Shown here piece by piece: positions 35,470 to 44,042 of a stretch of DNA of 56,879 nucleotides. Position 1 is the stretch's first letter; each line of letters starts with the position of its first letter. The notes under the pieces are model-generated. The model was not told the DNA's origin and did no database searches. It was given only the letters and a program-made list of their open reading frames with translations. This stretch comes from Methylomonas sp. (GTDB lineage Bacteria; Pseudomonadota; Gammaproteobacteria; Methylococcales; Methylomonadaceae). A program made the position numbers and the translations under genes. The stretch spans positions 1 to 56,879 of the forward strand of contig JALSLW010000044.1 of assembly GCA_026988155.1 (NCBI GenBank), in the 5' to 3' direction.

Positions 35470-37278
35470 ATGTACGGAAGCCTAAAAAAACTATATTTAG
35501 AATTTTCACCACAAGAAAAAAGAAGGTTATTGTTATTATTGGTACTTATAATAATAACAGCATTACTTCAAGTTATTGGTATTGCCTCAATTTTTCCATT
35601 TATAGCAACAGCATCTGACCCCAGTGTTGTTGATAAAAATGCTTATTTGCTCGCGACAAAAACATATCTACAGATTAAAGATAATCGTGATTTTATCGTA
35701 GTATTGGGTGGCGGTGTATTACTTGCTTTGGTACTTACCAACCTGTTTCTGGCATTTAGTACGTGGGTAAGTATGCGTTTTGTTGTTACCACCAATAACA
35801 CCTTAGCCTTTCGTTTATTGCAACGCTATTTGAATGAAAATTACCTGTTTCACCTTAAAAGAAACAGTGCAGAGTTATTAAAAAACCTTACAACAGAAAC
35901 AAACCGTGTAGTTAATGGTGGAATTATGAGTGCCATTAATGTGGTATCAAAAGGCTTTACAGCCCTATGTATATTGATTTTTTTAATATTAGTTGATCCC
36001 ATGGTTGCTTTAATCGTTGGCACTGTACTCGGGCTAGCTTACGCGTTAATTTATTGGACTATTCGGTTAAAACTCAGTCGAATTGGCATTGTTGTAACCC
36101 ATTTATTAACAGATAGAATGCGTTATATCAATGAATCGCTTGGTGGCATAAAAGAGCTAAAAGTTTTGGGCAGGGAAAGATTTTACCTAAAACAATTTCG
36201 TAATGTTTCTGAAGAGATTATTCATCATCAAGTGTTTAGTCGTGCCGTTGTTGATTTACCCCGTTTTTTATTAGAAACTATTGCATTTGGCGGTATTCTT
36301 GCCATGACCATGTATCTTGTGGCAGTTAAAAATAATGCACAAACAGTATTGCCGATGATTTCCCTTTATGCCTTGGCTGGCTATCGATTAATGCCTGCTT
36401 TACAAGGTATCTTTCAAAGTACAGCGACTTTAAAACATGATATTGCCGCCGTTGATTTGTTCTATAAAGATATAAAAGGCACTGAAAAACTTCCTTTTGA
36501 TCTAGCTGAGAGTGATTTAGTTATCGAACAGCCACTGCCGTTAAAAAAAGGGTTAGTTTTAAATAACATTAGTTTTCACTACCCAAATGTCTCGAAGCAA
36601 GCTGTTAATCAGTTATCTTTAAGTATTAAAGCCAATACCAGTATAGGGATTGTTGGTACTAGTGGCTCAGGAAAATCGACTTTAGTGGATATCTTATTGG
36701 GCTTGCTACAGCCACAAGAAGGACTGATAAGTGTAGATGGCGAACAGTTAACGGATATTAACCTAAGGGCTTGGCAAAATAATATCGGCTATGTTCCACA
36801 GGTAATATTTTTAGCCGATTCAACAGTAAGTGCCAATATCGCCTTCGGCATTCCAGATGCAGATATTGATCAGCAAGCAGTAGAAAAAGCGGCAAAAATG
36901 GCCAACTTGCATGATTTTATAGTAAATGAGCTGGAAGAAGGCTATCAAACTATAGTTGGAGAGCGAGGAATTCGCTTAAGTGGTGGACAAAGACAGAGAA
37001 TAGGCATCGCACGTGCGTTATATCACAAACCCTCTGTTTTGGTGTTAGATGAGGCCACTAGCGCCTTAGATACACCAACAGAACAAGCTGTAATGGAATC
37101 TGTTTATAACTTAGCTCATAAAAAAACCATCATTATGATTGCGCATAGAATTTCGACAATAAAGACTTGCGATCAAATTATCATTTTAGAGCATGGTAAA
37201 TTAGTTCAAAAAGGAACATTTGATCAACTTGTTAATAGTAATGAAATATTTAAAGCGCTATCTAAAACTGGACACTAA
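35470..37278 (+). CDS. ABC transporter, PglK/MsbA-type lipid-linked oligosaccharide flippase
   Basis: The 602-residue half-transporter has an N-terminal membrane domain with about six helices (first at about 20-42, LLLLLVLIIITALLQVIGIA). The C-terminal nucleotide-binding domain has Walker A GTSGSGKST, signature LSGGQRQR, Walker B VLVLDEATSALD and switch IAHRIST. As an ABC fusion within a glycan cluster that lacks a Wzx-type flippase, it most likely flips lipid-linked saccharide units, like PglK. The start is ATG at 35470 with AAGGA at 35456-35460; an upstream GTG at 35452 is unlikely. Confidence 0.85.
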   Translation: MYGSLKKLYLEFSPQEKRRLLLLLVLIIITALLQVIGIASIFPFIATASDPSVVDKNAYLLATKTYLQIKDNRDFIVVLGGGVLLALVLTNLFLAFSTWVSMRFVVTTNNTLAFRLLQRYLNENYLFHLKRNSAELLKNLTTETNRVVNGGIMSAINVVSKGFTALCILIFLILVDPMVALIVGTVLGLAYALIYWTIRLKLSRIGIVVTHLLTDRMRYINESLGGIKELKVLGRERFYLKQFRNVSEEIIHHQVFSRAVVDLPRFLLETIAFGGILAMTMYLVAVKNNAQTVLPMISLYALAGYRLMPALQGIFQSTATLKHDIAAVDLFYKDIKGTEKLPFDLAESDLVIEQPLPLKKGLVLNNISFHYPNVSKQAVNQLSLSIKANTSIGIVGTSGSGKSTLVDILLGLLQPQEGLISVDGEQLTDINLRAWQNNIGYVPQVIFLADSTVSANIAFGIPDADIDQQAVEKAAKMANLHDFIVNELEEGYQTIVGERGIRLSGGQRQRIGIARALYHKPSVLVLDEATSALDTPTEQAVMESVYNLAHKKTIIMIAHRISTIKTCDQIIILEHGKLVQKGTFDQLVNSNEIFKALSKTGH

Positions 37279-37280
37279 AG

Positions 37281-37763
37281 ATGAGATTGAAAAAGGTGAG
37301 GCTATTTTTTGGGGATTTTTTTTGGAAAGCTTTTCCTCCACCATGGCAACAAAATCAAGATAAAACCAAAGAAGATTTATATAGGGAAAAAGGGGCAAAA
37401 ATTGGAGAATACACAAAAATTTTTGGCCAATTAGACGGAGTCAACCCAGAAATTATAACGATAGGCCGCTATTGTGTTGTTGGTGTTCAATCTGCAGTTT
37501 TAACTCATTGTCCTATAAAAGGAGGGATGCCCGTTGTTATTGGTGATTACGTGTGGATGGGGTTTGATGTGAAAATTCTTGGTGGTGTTAGCATCGGTTC
37601 AAATTGTATTGTTGGTGCAGGAAGTGTGGTTACGAAAGATATACCAAGTAATTCAATTGTAGCAGGGGTGCCTGCAAAAATTATACGCCAGTTAACAGAC
37701 AAAGAGGTTTCTAAGTTGATTCTTGAATTGGAGTCAGGTGAGCCGATAGGAAAAATAAAATGA
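37281..37763 (+). CDS. Hexapeptide-repeat acyltransferase (WcaF-like)
   Basis: The 160 residues form a left-handed beta-helix of hexapeptide repeats (ITIGRYCVVGVQSAVL, VIGDYVWMGFDVKILGG, SIGSNCIVGAGSVVTKDIPS) with the family ending NSIVAGVPAKIIR. It should O- or N-acetylate a sugar from acetyl-CoA as a trimer. It starts 3 bp after the ABC gene and overlaps the sulfotransferase start by 4 bp. The acceptor is not known. Confidence 0.88.
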   Translation: MRLKKVRLFFGDFFWKAFPPPWQQNQDKTKEDLYREKGAKIGEYTKIFGQLDGVNPEIITIGRYCVVGVQSAVLTHCPIKGGMPVVIGDYVWMGFDVKILGGVSIGSNCIVGAGSVVTKDIPSNSIVAGVPAKIIRQLTDKEVSKLILELESGEPIGKIK

Positions 37764-38641
37764 ATCAGAGTATAACGAAGGAACAAAAAGATATTCTAAT
37801 ATCTCCTGTTTTTATCGTCGGTTCAGGTAGAAGTGGTACAACATGGCTGCAACGACTTTTAATTGAGAACCCTAAAATTACAGGTGGACAGGAATCTGAG
37901 TTTTTTCTTTGTTTTGGAGGAGCAGTAAATTCTTTCGAATTTAATGAATCGGCGGACAGGAAATTAGGGTTGCCAACTTATTGGGCTGAAGAAAATTTGA
38001 TGGCAGCTATTTTAAATTTGTGGGAACAAACATTTGTTTCAATGCTGGAAATAAAGCCAGAAGCTAGGATTTTAGCTGAAAAAACACCATCACATGCATT
38101 TTATATGGATGTAATAAGAAAAGTATTACCTGATGCTAAGTTTATTCATATTATAAGGGACAGTCGCTCAGTAGTGTCATCAATGATTGCTGCTGAGAAA
38201 GGCTGGGGTAAATCATGGGCTCCAAATTCAATCAAAGATGCTTCTATTATTTGGTGGAGATCTGTTAATGCGGCAAAAGAGTCAGCGAAAAAAATGTCAT
38301 CTGATCATTATATAGAAGTGCATTATGAAGATCTTCTTGAAAATACGGAGTATGAATTATCAAAAATATATGATTATTTAAAAGTCGATTGTAACTTGGG
38401 TTTAGTTAAAGCGATTGTTGAAAATCAAGATATTAAAAAACAAAAGGCTATGGGGGGGACAGGGTTTAAAGATTTTAAAGGAAAAGAACTGAAAGAACCG
38501 GATGGTTTTTTCAGAAAAGGTCAGGTGGATTCCTGGAAAGAAGAACTAAATATTATTCAAAAATTAATTGTTTGGCGGTACACCCGAAAGTTAATGCGAG
38601 AGTGCGGTTATGATTGGAGTGGACGAATTAAAAGGAAGTAA
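37760..38641 (+). CDS. Sulfotransferase-family protein
   Basis: The 293 residues carry both PAPS-binding motifs. The 5'-phosphosulfate loop is GSGRSGTTWL (21-30) and the 3'-phosphate segment is FIHIIRDSRSVVSSM (about 131-145). A glutamate- and histidine-containing core (HYEDLLENTEYEL) and a WRYTRKLMRECGY ending complete the chain. It should transfer sulfate from PAPS to a hydroxyl of the polymer or its precursor, so the exopolysaccharide may be sulfated. It overlaps the upstream acyltransferase by 4 bp. No PAPS-synthesis gene is in the window. Confidence 0.85.
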   Translation: MNQSITKEQKDILISPVFIVGSGRSGTTWLQRLLIENPKITGGQESEFFLCFGGAVNSFEFNESADRKLGLPTYWAEENLMAAILNLWEQTFVSMLEIKPEARILAEKTPSHAFYMDVIRKVLPDAKFIHIIRDSRSVVSSMIAAEKGWGKSWAPNSIKDASIIWWRSVNAAKESAKKMSSDHYIEVHYEDLLENTEYELSKIYDYLKVDCNLGLVKAIVENQDIKKQKAMGGTGFKDFKGKELKEPDGFFRKGQVDSWKEELNIIQKLIVWRYTRKLMRECGYDWSGRIKRK

Positions 38642-38650
38642 GGTTATTTT

Positions 38651-39568
38651 ATGAGTGAGAAAACACCTCTGGTTTCAGTCGTTATGCCAGTTTTTAATGC
38701 AGCCCCCTTTCTAGATGAAGCAATAGAAAGTATTTTACAGCAGACATTTTCAAAATTTGAGCTAATTATTATTAATGATGGCTCAACGGATAGCTCATTT
38801 GAGCTACTCCAAAAATGGGAAAAGGCGGATCAAAGAATACGATTGTTTGATCAACAGAACCAAGGGCGATCCCTGACTCGAAATAGAGGGTTAGTAGTGG
38901 CCACAACAGACTTTGTTGCAATGATGGATGCGGATGATATTTCACTCAATGATAGATTGGAAATTTGTTACGATTATTTAAAAAACAATCTGAATGTTGT
39001 TGCTGTAAGTGGACAGTGTGAAAGTATGTGTATGCACGGCATTCCAGTACATGTTTCATCAATACCTTTGGGGCATAATGAGATTGAGCAGTCATTATTG
39101 CAAGATAACGGGAATGATTTTGCACAAGGCGCTTCAATGATGCGCAAAAAAATTGCTTTGGCTGTGGGTGGCTATAACAGAGATTATGAAATGGGTGAGG
39201 ATGCAGACCTATTTTTACGGATGGCATTGAAAGGTGAATTAGTTAATTTACCAAAAATTTTTTTACGATATAGGCAGCATCCTCGTTCTATCACGAATAT
39301 AGCTGATAAAAAGTTAATAGCAAATTGTATCAAAAGGTTAGAAGGTTCATGGGCTGATCGTGGATTAACCTTAGATAATGATTTTGAACATTGGCTTGAG
39401 AATAACCCTGAAAAAAAAGAATATCAGAGTTTACTGTCTTGGGGCTGGAATGCTTTAGGTAAGGGGCGAGTTGATATTTCGAGGCGCTATGCAAAAAAAC
39501 TAATCTTGTATGAACCGTTTAACCTAGAAGTATGGCGTTTTATTTTTTGTGTCATACGTGGGAGATAA
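38651..39568 (+). CDS. Family 2 glycosyltransferase (tandem paralogue A)
   Basis: The GT-A fold is clear from VSVVMPVFNAAPFLDEAIES at the N-terminus, IIINDGSTDSSFELL (nucleotide binding), the metal-binding DxD in MMDADDISL and the acceptor-region EDADLFLRM. The 305 residues end in a helical tail (KGRVDISRRYAKKLILYEPF, then WRFIFCVIRGR). That tail recurs in the next gene, so the two are tandem duplicates. Sugar specificity cannot be told. Confidence 0.9.
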   Translation: MSEKTPLVSVVMPVFNAAPFLDEAIESILQQTFSKFELIIINDGSTDSSFELLQKWEKADQRIRLFDQQNQGRSLTRNRGLVVATTDFVAMMDADDISLNDRLEICYDYLKNNLNVVAVSGQCESMCMHGIPVHVSSIPLGHNEIEQSLLQDNGNDFAQGASMMRKKIALAVGGYNRDYEMGEDADLFLRMALKGELVNLPKIFLRYRQHPRSITNIADKKLIANCIKRLEGSWADRGLTLDNDFEHWLENNPEKKEYQSLLSWGWNALGKGRVDISRRYAKKLILYEPFNLEVWRFIFCVIRGR

Positions 39569-39575
39569 TTTGTTT

Positions 39576-40490
39576 ATGAATGGTTCAATAGCAACTCAAA
39601 TTTCAGTCATTATGCCAGTTTACAATGCTGAAAAATATATCAAATTAGCCATAGAAAGCATATTAAGCCAAACATTCATTGATTTTGAATTTATCATTAT
39701 TAATGACGGGTCTACTGATAGGACATTGAACATATTAGAAGAATATGCTCAGCAAGATCACCGTATTCAATTAGTTAGTCGAGAAAATAAGGGGTTGGTA
39801 GCCACTTTAAATGAAGGACTTGCTTTAGCTAAGGCTCCTTTGGTTGCAAGAATGGATGCGGATGATATTTCATTACCTGATAGGTTGGAAAAACAGGTTG
39901 CTTATTTAGCGGAACACGCCAATTGCATAGCAATTGGCGGACAGACGTTAATTATTGACCCAGAAGGTGATGAAATGTGTATCTGGAATAAATTAACCTG
40001 TTTTGAAGAAATTCAGGATCAGCATTTAAATACTTTTGTTGGATCTGCAGTTGCACACCCTTCTATGATGTATAGAACAAGTGCTGTCAGGTCTATCGGG
40101 GATTATAAGGAAGATTGTTACCCATCAGAAGACTTGGACCTTTTGCTTAGACTTTCAACGATAGGGGATATTGAGAATTTATCTGAAGTGATATTGAAAT
40201 ACCGAGTTCATAGCCAGAGTATTTGTGCTACTCAGCAATCACCACAAAAGAAAAAAGTGATAGAGATTGTTAATCAGGCTAGGTTTGATAGAGGTATGCC
40301 TCTATTAGATATTGAGTTGGGATTATCTGCTGAAAAAGATGAAAGTAGTAATGATTTAAAATGGGGATGGTGGGCTTTAAACTCTGGATTTTTAATGACA
40401 GCAAAAAAATATGCCAAGAGATTAGCTATTTCAGAACCATTAACACTAAACACTTGGCGATTTATATATTGTGTTTTTCGTGGGTATTAG
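39576..40490 (+). CDS. Family 2 glycosyltransferase (tandem paralogue B)
   Basis: The 304-residue GT2 enzyme has VIMPVYNAEKYIKLAIESI, IIINDGSTDRTLNIL, ARMDADDISLPDRLEKQ and the acceptor motif SEDLDLLLRL. Its helical C-terminus ends WRFIYCVFRGY, like its upstream paralogue (WRFIFCVIRGR). I start it at ATG 39576, where GGGAG at 39561-39565 gives a ribosome site; a GTG at 39549 in the same frame would overlap the upstream gene. Probably adds a second, related sugar. Confidence 0.9.
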   Translation: MNGSIATQISVIMPVYNAEKYIKLAIESILSQTFIDFEFIIINDGSTDRTLNILEEYAQQDHRIQLVSRENKGLVATLNEGLALAKAPLVARMDADDISLPDRLEKQVAYLAEHANCIAIGGQTLIIDPEGDEMCIWNKLTCFEEIQDQHLNTFVGSAVAHPSMMYRTSAVRSIGDYKEDCYPSEDLDLLLRLSTIGDIENLSEVILKYRVHSQSICATQQSPQKKKVIEIVNQARFDRGMPLLDIELGLSAEKDESSNDLKWGWWALNSGFLMTAKKYAKRLAISEPLTLNTWRFIYCVFRGY

Positions 40491-40521
40491 GCGTGTATTG
40501 TAAAGTGTGGGAAGAAAAATA

Positions 40522-41889
40522 ATGCCTAATTTATTTGCTTATTTTATGCTATGGATATGGCCTATTGCTATTTTTTTATTAATCAAACGATACCCTGTTA
40601 ATCATGCAATTTTAATGGCATTTGTTTTATCGGTATTATTTCTTCCTGTTATTACAGTAGATCCGCCTCTTTTACCCCCATTAAATAAAGACTCTATTAC
40701 ATCACTATCATTATTTACCTTTTTATTGTTTTCGGGAAAAAGGATAGGTATATTTCAAAGAAGTATGGTTAGCAAGTTTTTATGGCTGTTTTTTTTAGCT
40801 TCAATGGTTTCAAATGAGTTAAATGATTTTCCAATTACTGTTGGAGATAAAGTTATACCTGCATTAAAGCCTTATGATACTTTTTCAACATTTGTGCGAT
40901 ATAGCTTGGAGTTTATGCCTTTTTTTTTAGGAAGACGTTTTTTAAATAACTTTATTGATAATGAATTTATTTTTCGTTATATGGCCAGGATTGGGTTATT
41001 TTACTCAGTTTTGATGTTATTTGAAATTCGGATGAGTCCACAACTACATAACTGGATTTATGGGTTTTTACCTACTGAATTTATTCAGCAAATTAGAGCA
41101 GGCGGGTTTAGGCCAATTGTATTTGTTGGTCACGGTTTACCGATGGCATTTATATTTTTTACATTTTTAACAGGTGCTTTTTCCTTGTTTAAAAATAGGG
41201 TAAGGTTTACTCAATATTCCTCCGCATTTGTTATTGGATATATGGTTTTAGTATTATTTTTATGTAAAACTTGGTCAGCAATTTTATATGCATGTATTGG
41301 AGGTGTTTTAATTAATCTATTTATTCCTAGAGTACAAGTTAAAATAGCAATGTATATGGTTTTTTTAGTTTTATTATTTCCTATTTCTAGAATACTAGAT
41401 ATTTTTCCAACGACTGGGACAGTTGATTTAATAAAAGAATTTAGCAGTGAAAGAGCTCACTCTGTTGATTTTCGATTTAAAAATGAGGATGTGCTATTAA
41501 ATAGAGCGATGGAAAGGCCGTGGTTTGGTTGGAGTGGTTGGGGGAGAAACCGTGTATTTAATGAAAATGGTAAGGACTTATCAGTTACCGATGGAAAATG
41601 GATTCTGATATTCGGTATTAATGGTTTAGTTGGTTTTATTGCTTATTATGGAATATTAATTCTTCCTATTTATTATGCAAATAAGGTCATTAGAAGGGTA
41701 AAGGAACCCCGGTATCAAGTCTATATAGCGGCACAAGTACTGATACTGGCTGTTTGTTTAATTGATTCTATACCTAATACAAATATGGGAGCTTTACATT
41801 TGTTATTGGCAGGCAGTTTGATAGGCCAATGTGAAAAATTTATGCGACAAAAAACAGTCAGAAATAACCAAATACTAATAAAAAAATAA
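40522..41889 (+). CDS. O-antigen ligase/Wzy-like polymerase
   Basis: The 455-residue inner-membrane protein has about eleven hydrophobic helices and the O-antigen ligase-type segment PWFGWSGWGRNRVFNENGKD before the last helices (FGINGLVGFIAYYGILILPI). It probably polymerises repeat units in the periplasm. The start at ATG 40522 is preceded by GGGAAG; a GTG at 40507 would add five residues. Its stop overlaps the next start by one base (TAATG). Confidence 0.82.
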   Translation: MPNLFAYFMLWIWPIAIFLLIKRYPVNHAILMAFVLSVLFLPVITVDPPLLPPLNKDSITSLSLFTFLLFSGKRIGIFQRSMVSKFLWLFFLASMVSNELNDFPITVGDKVIPALKPYDTFSTFVRYSLEFMPFFLGRRFLNNFIDNEFIFRYMARIGLFYSVLMLFEIRMSPQLHNWIYGFLPTEFIQQIRAGGFRPIVFVGHGLPMAFIFFTFLTGAFSLFKNRVRFTQYSSAFVIGYMVLVLFLCKTWSAILYACIGGVLINLFIPRVQVKIAMYMVFLVLLFPISRILDIFPTTGTVDLIKEFSSERAHSVDFRFKNEDVLLNRAMERPWFGWSGWGRNRVFNENGKDLSVTDGKWILIFGINGLVGFIAYYGILILPIYYANKVIRRVKEPRYQVYIAAQVLILAVCLIDSIPNTNMGALHLLLAGSLIGQCEKFMRQKTVRNNQILIKK

Positions 41890-43109
41890 TGAAAAATATT
41901 TCTATTGCTTATGTGGCACCAGGGTGGCCATTAAATCGCTATCCTAATGGGATTGTATCCTATATAGAAAACCTGCTCTCAGGGTTTGGGGGGGATGTTG
42001 ATCCATATGTTTTTTCAAATAAAGTAGCAATTGAAACAATAGATAAAACTATTGTAGATTTAACCCAATTTAATAGAAATTTGTACAAAAGTTTGTCTGA
42101 TAAGGTTTTTTATCGATTAAAGATGCTGCAATCTGAGGGTATACTTTACCAAAGAAATTTGGTGAATACTGCAGAGTATATTGCAAAAGGTATCAATTCA
42201 CTTCCTTTTGAACTTGATTTGATAGAGTTAGAGGAGTCTTTTGGCGTGGCTACAAAACTGTCTAATATGACCTGCACCCCCATTGTTACGCGTTTACATG
42301 GACCTTGGTTTATTATCGGAGATCTCTCAGGCATAAGATCAGAAAATCATCAGATTCGGGTAAGAAAAGAAGGGTTGGGTATTAATGCATCGCATGGAGT
42401 TTCTTCTCCTAGTCAGGATGTATTAGATAAAGTACGTGAATATTATGATTTTTCATTGCCGAATGCAAAGGTCATCCCCAATCCTATTGCTTCAGTTCCA
42501 GTAGATATGCGGTGGCGAATTGAATTATCAGCCAAACCTTCAATTCTTTTTATTGGAAGATTTGATTCAATTAAGGGTGCAGATATTGCGATTAATGCTT
42601 TTCGTATTGTTGCATTACAAAATAAAGAAGTTGAACTGATTTTTGCTGGTCCAGACAGAGGGATGATTATAAATGGTGAAGAATATCATTTAATGGAGTA
42701 TTTAGATAAATTTATACCAGAGATCAGTGTAAAAAATAGAATTAAGTTTTTAGGACACTGCACGGCTCAGCATGTTGCGGAGCTAAGAAAAGCTTCATCG
42801 GTAACAATGATTACTTCTCGATATGAAAATTTTCCTATGTCTTTATTAGAAGCACTGGCGGCAGGCTGTCCGGTTGTTGGAGTTGCCACTGGTGGAATAA
42901 AAGAGATTATCACTGATGAATATAATGGTTTGTTAGCTGAGCCTGAGTTGCCTGAAAGTATTGCAGAGAACCTCATAGCTCTTCTGAGCGATCCAAATAA
43001 AATGGAAAAAGTTTCTAAAAATGCAATAGTTGATAGCCAAAAAAGGTTTTCACCAGAAACTGTTGCTAAACAAACGCTTGATTTTTACAAATCTGTTATT
43101 GCAAATTAA
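41889..43109 (+). CDS. Family 4 glycosyltransferase
   Basis: This 406-residue GT-B enzyme has the N-terminal acceptor domain (IAYVAPGWPLNRYPNGIVSY), the switch to the donor domain around residue 210 (SILFIGRFDSIKGADIAINA) and the nucleotide-sugar motif SLLEALAAGCPVVGVATGGI with the EX7E-type glutamates. It should add one sugar to the lipid-linked chain. Start and the polymerase stop overlap by one base, which indicates coupling. Confidence 0.9.
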   Translation: MKNISIAYVAPGWPLNRYPNGIVSYIENLLSGFGGDVDPYVFSNKVAIETIDKTIVDLTQFNRNLYKSLSDKVFYRLKMLQSEGILYQRNLVNTAEYIAKGINSLPFELDLIELEESFGVATKLSNMTCTPIVTRLHGPWFIIGDLSGIRSENHQIRVRKEGLGINASHGVSSPSQDVLDKVREYYDFSLPNAKVIPNPIASVPVDMRWRIELSAKPSILFIGRFDSIKGADIAINAFRIVALQNKEVELIFAGPDRGMIINGEEYHLMEYLDKFIPEISVKNRIKFLGHCTAQHVAELRKASSVTMITSRYENFPMSLLEALAAGCPVVGVATGGIKEIITDEYNGLLAEPELPESIAENLIALLSDPNKMEKVSKNAIVDSQKRFSPETVAKQTLDFYKSVIAN

Positions 43110-43131
43110 CTCTAAATTAAAGGAACAATCT

Positions 43132-43947
43132 ATGAGCTTATTAAGCCTTATCAACCCCAAAAGTCTCGAAAAGTTCAGAGCTGGAATCAAAAATAAAGAG
43201 CCATTCCCACATTTTAGCTTTGACAGTTTTTTGGACGAAGATTTTGCTAACGAAATACATGACTCATTTCCAACTTATAAACAATCGAAAGCTATGGGAC
43301 GAGAATTTTCGGCTGTTAATGAAAAATATAAAATTCAAGTAACTGATTCTAAAAAATTTCCTCATGCCATATTTAAACTTCACCAGCTTTTGGCTTCTAA
43401 AGAGTTTATTGATATTGTCAGCAAGATAACGGGTATTCCTAATCTTCTGCCTGATCCTGATCTTATGGGGGGAGGAATTCATGAGACAAACTCTGGTGGT
43501 CACTTAGATGTTCATGTCGATTTTAACTTTATAGAAGAAAAGCAGTGGCATAGGCGTGTCAATATTTTATTTTATTTTAATAAAGACTGGAAAGAAGAGT
43601 ATGGCGGATATCTTGATATTTGGGATAAGGATGTTCAATGCTGTCATGCTGCTTTTGCACCGTTATTTAATCAAGCAAGTGGCTTTGTGACCAGTGAAAT
43701 TAGCTATCACGGAGTAACGCCAATTACATGCCCCTCGAATAAAGTGAGGAAATCTTTTGCAGTTTATTACTATACAAAAGAAGCACCCGCTGAATGGGAT
43801 GGTACAAAACATTCTACAGTTTTTAAGGCGAGACCTGATGAGTGGGTGAAAGGACATGTGTTAATGCCTTTAGAGGATTCTTTAAGAATTTCAAAGAATA
43901 CTTTTAAAAAAATAAAGGAATCAGTAAAAACAGTTGTTGGTAAATAG
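43132..43947 (+). CDS. 2-oxoglutarate/Fe(II)-dependent oxygenase
   Basis: The 271-residue protein belongs to the prolyl-4-hydroxylase-like dioxygenases. The ferrous triad can be placed at H124-x-D126 (or H128-x-D130) in GGHLDVHVDFN and the distal H193 in SYHGVTPI, with R206 in VRKSFAVYYY as 2-oxoglutarate anchor. It should hydroxylate or oxidise a sugar, lipid or protein. Start ATG 43132 has AAAGGAA; the frame runs back to 43030 but that part is the end of the upstream gene. In a glycan locus it may modify the polymer. Confidence 0.88.
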   Translation: MSLLSLINPKSLEKFRAGIKNKEPFPHFSFDSFLDEDFANEIHDSFPTYKQSKAMGREFSAVNEKYKIQVTDSKKFPHAIFKLHQLLASKEFIDIVSKITGIPNLLPDPDLMGGGIHETNSGGHLDVHVDFNFIEEKQWHRRVNILFYFNKDWKEEYGGYLDIWDKDVQCCHAAFAPLFNQASGFVTSEISYHGVTPITCPSNKVRKSFAVYYYTKEAPAEWDGTKHSTVFKARPDEWVKGHVLMPLEDSLRISKNTFKKIKESVKTVVGK

Positions 43948-44042
43948 GTTGATAGCGCTTTTTAAGCAAGCCGGTACTGGTTAAAAGTCTAGAATTAGAT
44001 AATATTTACCTATTTAAATTATTTATTTAATCACAAACAAAT

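Noticed and set aside
35159-35485. Open frame of 108 codons between the kinase-like and ABC genes
   Set aside because: Composition does not look like a protein family, it has no good start, and it overlaps the true ABC start.
43030-43131. 34-residue extension of the 2OG oxygenase
   Set aside because: It is the other-frame reading of the end of the upstream glycosyltransferase; the ATG at 43132 has a strong ribosome site.
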